Shown: positions 1 to 7,193 of the stretch, piece by piece
Layout: each line of letters opens with the position of its first letter
How positions within the stretch are numbered: the first letter of the stretch is position 1
From: BQJU01 sp964015035
Lineage (GTDB): Bacteria > Bacteroidota > Bacteroidia > Chitinophagales > Saprospiraceae
Length of the DNA stretch: 64,000 nt
Direction of reading: 5' to 3'
Assembly (NCBI GenBank): GCA_964015035.1
Contig: CAXHCA010000007.1
Location: 22,520-86,519, forward strand
The notes under the pieces: model-generated
Databases searched by the model: none
Told to the model about the DNA's origin: nothing
The model's input: only the letters and a program-made list of their open reading frames with translations
Made by a program: the position numbers and the translations under genes

Positions 1-303
1 GCTTTGGCAAGGGCAAATTTGGGTATTTCCCTGAGTAATGCTTCTGCATCAGCCATTCAATCGGCACAGGTCGTTCTCCTCAATGGTCAACTAGATTCTC
101 TTACCCGAGCATTAAACATCAGCGAAGCCACTGTGTTAACCATCAAACAGAATCTCTTTTGGGCTTTTGCTTATAATATTGTAGCGATCCCAATTGCAGC
201 GTTTGGGTTCCTTAATCCGATGTGGGGCGCCTTGTTCATGGCGTTTTCTGATATCGTGGTCATTGGAAATTCGATCCGCTTGAAATACAAAAAGATTAAA
301 TGA
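1..303 (+). CDS. C-terminal fragment of a heavy-metal (copper-type) P1B ATPase
   Basis: The reading frame is open from base 1, so the gene begins outside the window; about 100 codons remain. The first residues (ALARANLGISL) are the segment that follows the GDGxNDxxAL hinge motif of P-type ATPases. Two membrane helices follow (about residues 50-90), and the last ends in SDIVVIGNSIRL, resembling the C-terminal helix of copper-exporting ATPases. The protein would export Cu+ or a similar cation across the inner membrane. Metal specificity cannot be judged because the HMA and CPC regions are missing. It is distinct from the complete CcoI-type ATPase at 40804. The stop codon overlaps the next start by 4 bases (ATGA), which suggests co-transcription. 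Confidence 0.85.
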   Translation, partial: ALARANLGISLSNASASAIQSAQVVLLNGQLDSLTRALNISEATVLTIKQNLFWAFAYNIVAIPIAAFGFLNPMWGALFMAFSDIVVIGNSIRLKYKKIK

Positions 304-1235
304 GACCATTAAAAACCGGCTTACTGGGGATTAGCGTGTTGTGGATGCTGTCAGCCTGTGAGGAAACGTTCATTCCAGAAACCGATCCCGCGGATCAGGA
401 AATAGTGGTGGAAGGTTACATTGAAGCCGGTGATCGCCCTACACCGCCTTATGTGATTCTCACCAGAAGCTTTCCTTTTTTTCGGGAAATCAATGCCAAT
501 CAGATCAATGATTCCTTTGTTCATGATGCGACTGTTGAGGTTTCGAATGACGAAAAAAGTGTTTTACTGACCGAGTTCTGTTTTGAGGAGCTTGACGCTA
601 CCCAAAAAGAATTTGCAGCAGCTTTACTGGGAGTAAACCCCGACAGTGTCGGCTTTAATTTTTGCGCTTATACAGATTTAAGCTTTAGTATGATGGGAGA
701 GGAAGGTAAGACTTACCAATTGGCTATTGATGTTGGAGGTAAGCAATTGACCGCTACCACCTCTATTCCCCTACACGTGCCACTGGATACATTGCGATTC
801 TTTCCCCCTCCTGGAGAGCCCAACGATACCCTTTTGCAATTGAGGTGCATTGTCAATGATCCGGGAGGAGTACCCAATTATTACCGCTATTTTAGCAAAA
901 TCAATAGTGGCCCATTTTTGGCCTCTTTTACCTCGGTTACCGATGATCGCCTTTTTGACGGGCAGCGCTTTGAATTTCCTTTGTCAAAAGCAGAGCCGGT
1001 AGCCTCAGATATTGATCCACTGACCTTTGGTTTGTATCATAGAGGGGATACGCTGACCCTAAAATGGGTGACCTTTGATAAAGCGCATTTTGATTTCTGG
1101 AATACGCTTGAATTTAATGCGGCTAACCAGGGCCCCTTTTCCAATTACACCCGCGTAGATCACAATATTGTAGGAGGTTTAGGTATATGGGGTGGACTTT
1201 CGGCGACCTATTATGAATTATTAATCACCGATTAA
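300..1235 (+). CDS. DUF4249 family lipoprotein
   Basis: This is a 311-residue predicted lipoprotein. The N-terminus is a signal peptide with lipobox LSAC (Cys20). The following segment (VVEGYIEAGDRPTPPYVILTRS, quoted in part) is the characteristic opening of DUF4249, a Bacteroidota-specific family of outer-membrane-associated proteins. DUF4249 genes usually sit beside TonB-dependent receptors. Here the gene instead overlaps the end of a metal ATPase gene by 4 bases, so it may be translationally coupled to it. The biochemical role of the family is unknown. No catalytic motif is visible. Confidence 0.75.
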   Translation: MRPLKTGLLGISVLWMLSACEETFIPETDPADQEIVVEGYIEAGDRPTPPYVILTRSFPFFREINANQINDSFVHDATVEVSNDEKSVLLTEFCFEELDATQKEFAAALLGVNPDSVGFNFCAYTDLSFSMMGEEGKTYQLAIDVGGKQLTATTSIPLHVPLDTLRFFPPPGEPNDTLLQLRCIVNDPGGVPNYYRYFSKINSGPFLASFTSVTDDRLFDGQRFEFPLSKAEPVASDIDPLTFGLYHRGDTLTLKWVTFDKAHFDFWNTLEFNAANQGPFSNYTRVDHNIVGGLGIWGGLSATYYELLITD

Positions 1236-1272
1236 TATTGTGGCAATCCTTTCTGAATCCCCGCAGGTACAT

Positions 1273-1280
1273 TACCTTTG
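1273..1280 (+). promoter_or_regulatory. TAnnTTTG -7 box upstream of the 1298 gene
   Basis: TACCTTTG is a perfect Bacteroidota -7 box, 18 bases before the TTG start of the next gene. It would give a very short 5' leader and supports that otherwise unusual start codon. Confidence 0.55.
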
Positions 1281-1297
1281 CAGCAAATTAGCTGACT

Positions 1298-2002
1298 TTG
1301 GAAATCATAAAAGGAAATAAGACGGCACTTTTATTGGGCGGCAGCGGCCTGGTGGGCGGCTATTGTCTGGAGTATCTACTAGACCATCCGGCCTACAGTA
1401 AGGTTGTTTTACTCAACCGCACCAACTTGCAGCGCAAACACGATAAATTGAGTCAGTACGAAGTAGACTTCAATCAACTGGCTAAATATGAAGCCTACTT
1501 TGAAGGGAATGACCTCTTTCTGACTTTAGGTACCACGATGGCCAAAGCGGGCGGTAGAGAGGCATTTTATCAAGTAGATTTTGAGTATCCATTTGAGGCT
1601 GCAAAATTGGCGCACAGAAATGGGTTTAATCAATTGCTATTGGTTTCTTCTGTCGGGGCGAGTGAAGATTCTCTGTTCTTTTATAGTCGAGTAAAAGGAG
1701 AGTTGGAAAATGCGGTTAAAGAATTGCCGTTTTGGGCAGTACATATTTTTCAACCATCGGTACTACTCGGAGAACGCAATGAAAACCGATGGGGTGAAGC
1801 ACTGGCCGCACGATTGGGCAGAGGCTTTGATTACCTGACCGGTGGACTCCTTACTAAGTATCGGCCAGTGGAGGCAGATGTTGTAGCGAAAGCTATGGTT
1901 AGTGCTGCACAGAACTTCGAGGGAGGAGTTCATGTTTATCCTTCCCATGAATTACAAAAATTGGCAGAAGAAGAGGCCTTTAACAAAAGACTTAACGAAT
2001 AA
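1298..2002 (+). CDS. NAD(P)-binding Rossmann protein (atypical SDR, TIP30/HTATIP2-like)
   Basis: This 234-residue protein has a dinucleotide-binding glycine motif LLGGSGLVGG (about residues 12-21), a VSSVGAS strand (116-122) and a Tyr129-x3-Lys133 pair (YSRVK), all typical of atypical short-chain dehydrogenases related to TIP30/HTATIP2. The start is TTG: the first in-frame codon after a good TAnnTTTG box, and it gives the expected short N-terminus before the glycine loop. The substrate is not known; many family members bind NADPH without a defined reaction. The next gene begins 8 bases downstream, so the two are probably co-transcribed. Confidence 0.7.
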   Translation: MEIIKGNKTALLLGGSGLVGGYCLEYLLDHPAYSKVVLLNRTNLQRKHDKLSQYEVDFNQLAKYEAYFEGNDLFLTLGTTMAKAGGREAFYQVDFEYPFEAAKLAHRNGFNQLLLVSSVGASEDSLFFYSRVKGELENAVKELPFWAVHIFQPSVLLGERNENRWGEALAARLGRGFDYLTGGLLTKYRPVEADVVAKAMVSAAQNFEGGVHVYPSHELQKLAEEEAFNKRLNE

Positions 2003-2010
2003 AGTTCATC

Positions 2011-2367
2011 ATGAAAGAACAGAAAAAAGCATCACAAATAAAAATTAACCTGAGATTGGATACAGATAATATTCCCAACCATATTTCTTGGGAATCTAGT
2101 GATCCTAATAATAAGGGGCAGCTCAGAGAATGTAAAGCCATGTTGGTTTCCTTTTTTGACAAAGAATCCAAAGAAACTTTTAAGATTGATCTGTGGACTA
2201 AGGAAATGCAGGTTATTGAAATGGATCGTTTCTTTTTTCAGACTCTACGGGCCATGGCAGACACTTATTTTAAGGCCACTCAAAACAATCAGTTAGCTGC
2301 TGATATGCAGCGTTTTGTGCAATACTTTGGTGAACAAACGGAGATTCTTCCAAGTTCTAACTCTTAA
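2011..2367 (+). CDS. gldC: Gliding motility protein GldC
   Basis: The 118-residue product matches GldC in length and pattern: an N-terminal strand (IKINLRLDTDNIPNHISW), a central FKIDLWTKEMQVIEMDRFF segment and a helix QTLRAMADTYFKAT. GldC is a small soluble protein conserved in Bacteroidota that glide or carry the type IX secretion apparatus; its exact role is unknown. The rest of the gld set is not in this window. It lies immediately upstream of the SRP RNA gene, whose promoter begins just after the gldC stop. Confidence 0.85.
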   Translation: MKEQKKASQIKINLRLDTDNIPNHISWESSDPNNKGQLRECKAMLVSFFDKESKETFKIDLWTKEMQVIEMDRFFFQTLRAMADTYFKATQNNQLAADMQRFVQYFGEQTEILPSSNS

Positions 2368-2382
2368 AGAACTGAAAAAAAA

Positions 2383-2413
2383 TTTGTCGGAATGGGAAAA
2401 ATATTTACTTTTG
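2383..2413 (+). promoter_or_regulatory. Bacteroidota promoter of ffs
   Basis: A TTTG element at 2383-2386 and a perfect TAnnTTTG box (TACTTTTG, 2406-2413) are separated by 19 bases, the consensus arrangement of the Bacteroidota housekeeping promoter. Transcription would begin a few bases downstream, close to the first paired base of the SRP RNA at 2420. Confidence 0.75.
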
Positions 2414-2419
2414 CCATCC

Positions 2420-2511
2420 GGTGAGCGGCATACGATCAGCTCCTCTTGAACTCCCCCAGGGCGGAAACGCAGCAAGGGTAGAGGGTTGAGCGATCGGTAT
2501 GTTTGCTCACC
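2420..2511 (+). ncRNA. ffs: Signal recognition particle RNA (4.5S, small bacterial type)
   Basis: The ends are complementary (GGTGAGC at 2420 and GCTCACC ending at 2511). The apical part has the hallmark Ffh-binding region: the CAGGGCGGAAACGCAGCAAGG core holds a GGAA tetraloop and the asymmetric internal loop. Length is about 92 bases, right for the small bacterial SRP RNA without an Alu domain. A consensus promoter lies just upstream and a T-rich tract (2512-2521) directly follows the closing stem. The RNA binds Ffh and targets nascent membrane proteins. Confidence 0.93.
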
Positions 2512-2524
2512 TTGTTTTTTTCCA
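2512..2524 (+). terminator. T-rich termination tract of ffs
   Basis: A run TTGTTTTTTTCC directly follows the terminal stem of the SRP RNA, so the RNA's own closing stem probably acts as the terminator hairpin. Confidence 0.5.
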
Positions 2525-2579
2525 TCCATTCTCTTCCAATCTTTTCTTCCTTATCCCATAATGGTCGATAAATTAATCG

Positions 2580-2587
2580 TAACTTTG
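2580..2587 (+). promoter_or_regulatory. TAnnTTTG -7 box for the transaldolase gene
   Basis: TAACTTTG matches the Bacteroidota -7 consensus and lies 46 bases before the ATG of the transaldolase gene. No clear -33 element is visible. Confidence 0.5.
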
Positions 2588-2633
2588 CACCGATTTTGAA
2601 CCTCCTTTTTCCAACAAAAATTCTAATCACTTT

Positions 2634-3296
2634 ATGAAGTTTTTCATTGATACAGCCAGCCTTGATCAGATCAAAGAGGCAAAAGATTTGGGTATTCTGG
2701 ATGGGGTAACTACCAATCCTTCGCTCATGGCGAAAGAGGGTATCACCGGCCTCACCAATATTTATAAACATTACCAGGCTATTTGTGATATTGTGGATGG
2801 TGATGTGAGCGCTGAGGTGATCTCCACTGATTTTGAGGGAATCATCAAGGAGGGAAAAGCACTGGCTGATCTGGCCGAAAATATAGTGGTCAAAGTACCG
2901 ATGATTAAAGAAGGGGTGAAGGCGATTAGTCACTTTACAGAAATTGGCATTCGCACCAATTGCACCTTAGTTTTTTCAGCGGGACAAGCCATTTTAGCGG
3001 CTAAAGCCGGAGCCACTTATTTGTCACCATTTATTGGTCGGGTTGATGATATCAACTGGGATGGGATAGGCCTGATTCGCGAAATTGCGGAAATTTATGC
3101 CATCCAGGGCTTTGACACAGAAATTTTAGCGGCTTCTATCCGCAATGCCAAGCATATTGTTGATTCGGCTATGGCCGGTGCCGATGTCGTGACTTGCCCC
3201 CTGGCTTCAATCCTGGGCTTGCTCAAACACCCGTTAACAGATATCGGGTTAGAAAAATTCTTGGCTGATCATAAGAAGGCTAACCAGGGAAAGTAG
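2634..3296 (+). CDS. tal: Small transaldolase (TalC/FSA family)
   Basis: The 220-residue length and the sequence (MKFFIDTA at the start, TTNPSL at 26-31, Schiff-base Lys87 in VVKVPM, GATYLSPFIGRVDD at 125-137) place it in the decameric TalC/fructose-6-phosphate aldolase family. The active-site position corresponding to Tyr131 of FsaA is Phe131 here (SPF), the residue found in true transaldolases. I therefore favour sedoheptulose-7-phosphate:glyceraldehyde-3-phosphate transaldolase activity in the non-oxidative pentose phosphate pathway over fructose-6-phosphate aldolase. It has its own promoter after ffs and converges on the histidine kinase gene. Confidence 0.9.
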   Translation: MKFFIDTASLDQIKEAKDLGILDGVTTNPSLMAKEGITGLTNIYKHYQAICDIVDGDVSAEVISTDFEGIIKEGKALADLAENIVVKVPMIKEGVKAISHFTEIGIRTNCTLVFSAGQAILAAKAGATYLSPFIGRVDDINWDGIGLIREIAEIYAIQGFDTEILAASIRNAKHIVDSAMAGADVVTCPLASILGLLKHPLTDIGLEKFLADHKKANQGK

Positions 3297-3297
3297 A

Positions 3298-5349
3298 TTA
3301 ATTCCCTTCTACTACAGGTAGGCTAAACTCAAAGGTGCTGCCCTTGTCTATTTCACTCTTGACGGTAATGCATCCATTGAGTTTAGCCAGCGTTTTTTTG
3401 ACAATGGCCAACCCGAGACCAGAACCTTCAAAGTCCTTTCGGGCATGCAGGCGGAAAAACATTTCAAAAATCTTTTCCTGATACTTTTGATCAATGCCCA
3501 GCCCATTATCCTTTACATAAAAATTGTGGCATTTATCATCAGTAACTCCCAAATAACCGATTTCTATCACAGGGGTAGCGGATTGGTTGTATTTTAATCC
3601 ATTTTCTACCAGATTTTTTAAGATGACAAATAGCTGTGGTTCCGAGGTGGCAATAGTTGGTAATTCACGGCGAATAATCTGGGCTTTTCTTTCTTGTAGC
3701 GTAATGGCCAAGGCGGCTTGTACCTGATTGACCGTTCTATTGACATCCACTTGTTTGAATGCCAATGTTGAATGTTTTACTTTGGATATTTCTAAAACGT
3801 CTTCGACCAGCTTGTACAACCGATGTGCATTACTTTTAACAAATTGGAAATATTCATCTGCTTTTACAGGGTTAACATTGGCGCTTGCCGCATTTCTTTG
3901 AATCAAATCAACATAGCCGATGATGTTTCGCAAAGGCTCTTTCAGGTCATGAGAGGCGATGTGATTAAACCGCTCCAACTCCTCATTGGAGTTTTTTAAT
4001 TCTTCATTTGCTTTTAATAAATTGGCCGTTTGAGTTTTGACTTCCTCTTGCAATTGATTATTGAATAATTGCTTTTTGTGATAGGAGCGCCAAAAAAAAG
4101 CTATAAAGGATAGGGTGAGTAGTAAGCCAAGAGCCAAGGCTATATTGCCTATTCGGTGGTTCTTTAATGCTAATTGACTTTTTTCTTTCTGAGCCTGCAA
4201 TAATTTATTTTCATGATCTTTTTGTTCAACCTGGTATTTGGCCTCCAATTCAGCAAGGGCTTCTTGGCTGTTTTTTCGATACAGACTGTCTGAAAAGGTT
4301 TTATACTTTTTTTGATAATCGTAGGCTAAGGTATAGTCCCCTTTTTGAGCATAGGCTTCAGCCAATAACTCTAAAATATTGAGAAAGAAACCAATTTCAT
4401 GAGCATTGTTTTTCAAAGCAACTTCTTGCGCTCTATGGGCGTATAAAATTGCTTTGTCTAAACTTTGACTCTCAAAATAGGCGTTGGCACTATTATAAAG
4501 AAGGTGTTTATAGAGAAACGGATTTTCTTCTGGTTCGACGCTGTTTAAGGCTTCTTGAAAATGGGCAATGGCCTGTTCAAATAACTGCTGTTTTAAATAC
4601 ACATTACCAATGCTATTGTGACAATCCAGCATGGTGAATTTATCTTGAAATGTCAAAGACATCATCAAGGCTTGCTGATACAGCTCTAATGCTGCTTCAT
4701 AATCCTGTTTATAGTAGTAGAAATCGCCCTTCCGCTGCATGGTAAGGCAGATGACCAAACTATCGCCGGAAACTTTGGCAATGTCCAGTGCTTGGGATAA
4801 ATATTCCTGAGCTTTCGCTGTCTTCTTATCGTCTAGATAGAGGGAACTAATATTCAAGAGGGCGAAGACTTTGCCTGAAATATTCTGATCAACGGTGTAA
4901 CGTAAAGCGTTTTGGTAGTACTCCAGCGCAATTTCCAGTTCACCTGATTCATGGTAATTGGCAGCCAGATCGTTCAAACATTGAGAGATCAGGGTACTGT
5001 CATTAATCTCTTCTCCAATAGCAAGCGCTTCCCGGTTAAATGAATCAGCCAAGGCTCTGTTTTCGTTATAGATGGCCACTATGGCCAGTAGATTTAATGC
5101 TCTGCCATAGCCTTTGGGGTAATTTACCTCCCTTGCCATTTCTTTTGCCTGGGAGGCAAATAGAAATGCAGAATCCAAATCTACCCGATGAATTTTCCAA
5201 CTAAGGTCATTGAGCAGATTAACCTTATGGGAGTCAAGAGGAGCATAGGCCACGAGCGAATCACGTGCAGCGTCAATAGCACTATTTTGAGCTGCCAAAA
5301 CAAAGTAAAGGGAGGACAGAAAAAAAACAGATAAGATCTTTTTTAACAT
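3298..5349 (-). CDS. TPR-containing membrane sensor histidine kinase
   Basis: I start at the Met that gives a clean signal peptide ending in LAAQNS (683 residues); a longer frame to 5379 adds ten residues before it. After the signal come about six tetratricopeptide repeats in the periplasm (residues 40-350), a coiled coil, one transmembrane helix (about 400-420), another coiled coil and a HisKA domain with phospho-acceptor His467 in the motif FNHIASHDLKEPL. The HATPase domain shows N-box NLVENGLKYN, DNGLGI and GSGLGLAIVKK. The architecture is common in Bacteroidota. No response regulator gene is adjacent, so its partner is unknown. Confidence 0.88.
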   Translation of the reverse strand: MLKKILSVFFLSSLYFVLAAQNSAIDAARDSLVAYAPLDSHKVNLLNDLSWKIHRVDLDSAFLFASQAKEMAREVNYPKGYGRALNLLAIVAIYNENRALADSFNREALAIGEEINDSTLISQCLNDLAANYHESGELEIALEYYQNALRYTVDQNISGKVFALLNISSLYLDDKKTAKAQEYLSQALDIAKVSGDSLVICLTMQRKGDFYYYKQDYEAALELYQQALMMSLTFQDKFTMLDCHNSIGNVYLKQQLFEQAIAHFQEALNSVEPEENPFLYKHLLYNSANAYFESQSLDKAILYAHRAQEVALKNNAHEIGFFLNILELLAEAYAQKGDYTLAYDYQKKYKTFSDSLYRKNSQEALAELEAKYQVEQKDHENKLLQAQKEKSQLALKNHRIGNIALALGLLLTLSFIAFFWRSYHKKQLFNNQLQEEVKTQTANLLKANEELKNSNEELERFNHIASHDLKEPLRNIIGYVDLIQRNAASANVNPVKADEYFQFVKSNAHRLYKLVEDVLEISKVKHSTLAFKQVDVNRTVNQVQAALAITLQERKAQIIRRELPTIATSEPQLFVILKNLVENGLKYNQSATPVIEIGYLGVTDDKCHNFYVKDNGLGIDQKYQEKIFEMFFRLHARKDFEGSGLGLAIVKKTLAKLNGCITVKSEIDKGSTFEFSLPVVEGN

Positions 5350-5432
5350 TCCAGCTAGTTCAATCAGAATTGATGACAAGTTAAGTGATTTAAGATGAAA
5401 TCAGGAAAATAAACCGATATTTGTCAAGTAAT

Positions 5433-5440
5433 CAAAATTA
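5433..5440 (-). promoter_or_regulatory. TAnnTTTG -7 box for the histidine kinase gene
   Basis: Read on the minus strand the box is TAATTTTG. It lies 83 bases upstream of the chosen start of the TPR histidine kinase, within the divergent region shared with the gene at 5453. Confidence 0.45.
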
Positions 5441-5452
5441 TAAAGAACAGCT

Positions 5453-5920
5453 GTGCTTATTTCACTCCCATTTGCCGACTATCGCTCCGAACTCAAACTG
5501 AAGAGAGATCAAGATAAACGTTGGATTTTTGATCCTATTCGGGAAAAATGGCTCGTTTTATTGCCCGAAGAATTTGTGCGACAGTTGATCATTCTCTATT
5601 TTTTAAGAGAAAAAGGTTACAACAGCAACCGCATTGCAGTAGAACGAGGGTTGACGTATAATAACTTGTCAAAACGTTGTGACCTCTTGGTTTTTGCACC
5701 CGACCTTAAGCCCTTTTTACTGGTAGAATGTAAGGCTCCTTCTGTTCCGATTACTCAAGATGCCTTTCGGCAAATAGCCATTTATAATATGCAGCTAAAC
5801 GTCCCGTTTTTGATGGTCTCAAATGGGATGGATACTTATTGTTGTGCTATTGATCATGAAGAGAGAACCTACCACTATTTAAGTGACCTTCCGGAATATC
5901 CAACGGAGATTGGGTTTTGA
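5453..5920 (+). CDS. Orphan HsdR N-terminal domain-like protein
   Basis: This 155-residue protein resembles the type I restriction HsdR N-terminal (PD-(D/E)xK-type) domain often found alone in Bacteroidota. A basic first half is followed by RCDLLVFAPDLKPFLLVECKAP: an Asp, then E-C-K, matching the D...ExK catalytic arrangement (about residues 77-100). A conserved QIAIYNMQLNVPFLMVSNG tail follows. The start codon is GTG. There is no helicase, methylase or specificity subunit nearby, so it is not a restriction-modification system. Its cellular role is unknown; nuclease activity is an inference from the motif. Confidence 0.7.
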   Translation: MLISLPFADYRSELKLKRDQDKRWIFDPIREKWLVLLPEEFVRQLIILYFLREKGYNSNRIAVERGLTYNNLSKRCDLLVFAPDLKPFLLVECKAPSVPITQDAFRQIAIYNMQLNVPFLMVSNGMDTYCCAIDHEERTYHYLSDLPEYPTEIGF

Positions 5921-5945
5921 ACAATTTTCGTGCATTTTGTCTTAG

Positions 5946-6104
5946 TGCTTGTTTGGAGGTGGTGCTTTAGCAGCGAAAATTGCCGATTTGGGATTCTCGC
6001 AAGGCTCATTTTTGAGCCCTTAGGGGTGCTAAGGACGAAAAAATAGCCGAAGTGAAGTTCCAGAACCTGTGATTTGCAGCCTGAATGACTACCTCCAAAC
6101 ATGC
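5946..6104 (+). repeat. Dispersed structured repeat, copy A (full length)
   Basis: Intergenic element between 5921 and 6211. It begins with the 38-base core (5946-5983, starting TGCTTGTTTGGAGGTGG) that also occurs at 55562 and 63953. Its ends form an imperfect inverted repeat: GCTTGTTTGGAGGTGGT near 5948 pairs with ACTACCTCCAAACATGC ending at 6104, with 15 Watson-Crick pairs, one G-U and one mismatch. Inside are two perfect hairpins: GGCTCA-TTTT-TGAGCC (6003-6018) and CCTTAG-GGGTG-CTAAGG (6018-6034). No ORF is present. It could be a MITE-like element or a structured RNA. Confidence 0.75.
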
Positions 6105-6166
6105 AATCAGAGCATGGAAATTTAAAACAATCGCTAAGGGATAAGCCTTTTAATGGTAACAATTAT

Positions 6167-6174
6167 TAATTTTG
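6167..6174 (+). promoter_or_regulatory. TAnnTTTG -7 box for tdh-kbl
   Basis: TAATTTTG, a perfect -7 box, lies 38 bases upstream of the tdh start codon and just beyond the end of repeat copy A. Confidence 0.5.
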
Positions 6175-6211
6175 AGCGCCAAATTTTGCTTTAAAGCTCT
6201 AACCATTTAGC

Positions 6212-7171
6212 ATGAAAAAAGAAACCATCCTCATCATTGGGGCCAATGGCCAGATTGGTTCTGTGTTGACACAGACTTTGAGAAATATCCTGGGAGAAGA
6301 TCAAATATTGGCTACGGATATCAGGCCACCAAGTGAAGCCAGCGGCCCCTTCGAAATACTGGATGTTTTAGATCGGGAACAGCTTTCTCGACTTGTAAGC
6401 CAGTATCAGGTGAAGCAGATTTACCACCTAGCAGCCATTCTCTCTGCCAGAGGCGAGCAAAACCCCAAAATGGCTTGGGATGTCAACATGAATGGCCTGT
6501 TTAATGTACTCGATCTGGCCAGAGAATACCAGTTGAAGGTCTTTTTTCCAAGTTCCATTGCTGTTTTTGGCAGTCATACGCCATCAAAAAACACTCCACA
6601 AGAAACGATCTTGCAGCCGGAAACGGTTTATGGAATCAGTAAAGTTTCCGGAGAACTATGGTGTCAATATTACTACAATAAATATGGAGTGGATGTTCGA
6701 TCGGTCCGATATCCGGGCATCATAGGCTATCAATCCATGCCGGGAGGGGGTACCACTGATTATGCCGTGGAAATATTCCACTATGCGGTCCAACAAAAGC
6801 AATACACTTGTTTTCTCAAATCGGATGCAGAGCTACCCATGCTTTATATGGAAGATGCCATTCGGGCGACAATTGAATTGATGGAATGCCCCGAGGAAAA
6901 GATCAGCGTGCGCACCAGCTACAATATTGCGGGAATGAGTTTCACGCCTGAACAGTTGGGCGCCGAAATTCGCAAATCAATCCCCGGATTTAAGATAACT
7001 TATGAACCTGATTTTCGCCAAGGAATTGCGGATAGCTGGCCGGGAAGTATTGATGATGTAGTGGCCCGAAATGATTGGGGCTGGCAACCAATATTTGATT
7101 TGGAAAAGATGACCAAGGATATGATTCAGCAGTTAGGCAAGAAATACCGCAACGAAACGATTTTTGTATAA
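6212..7171 (+). CDS. tdh: L-threonine 3-dehydrogenase, SDR/epimerase type
   Basis: This 319-residue protein is an extended short-chain dehydrogenase: glycine motif GANGQIG (residues 10-16), Ser114/Ser115 and the catalytic Tyr140-x3-Lys144 (YGISK). Bacteroidota use this epimerase-like family, rather than the zinc alcohol-dehydrogenase type, to oxidise L-threonine with NAD+ to 2-amino-3-ketobutyrate. The identification rests strongly on the neighbour: 22 bases downstream lies kbl, which encodes the next enzyme. Together they convert threonine to glycine and acetyl-CoA in the cytoplasm. Confidence 0.88.
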   Translation: MKKETILIIGANGQIGSVLTQTLRNILGEDQILATDIRPPSEASGPFEILDVLDREQLSRLVSQYQVKQIYHLAAILSARGEQNPKMAWDVNMNGLFNVLDLAREYQLKVFFPSSIAVFGSHTPSKNTPQETILQPETVYGISKVSGELWCQYYYNKYGVDVRSVRYPGIIGYQSMPGGGTTDYAVEIFHYAVQQKQYTCFLKSDAELPMLYMEDAIRATIELMECPEEKISVRTSYNIAGMSFTPEQLGAEIRKSIPGFKITYEPDFRQGIADSWPGSIDDVVARNDWGWQPIFDLEKMTKDMIQQLGKKYRNETIFV

Positions 7172-7193
7172 GAACCTACTAATACCTTAAGAT

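Noticed and set aside
2436..2933. 165-codon minus-strand frame across ffs and the transaldolase gene
   Set aside because: It overlaps the SRP RNA and the well-supported transaldolase; the translated sequence has no family features.
5453..5920. Type I restriction-modification system
   Set aside because: Only an HsdR-N-like domain is present; no helicase, HsdM or HsdS is encoded nearby.
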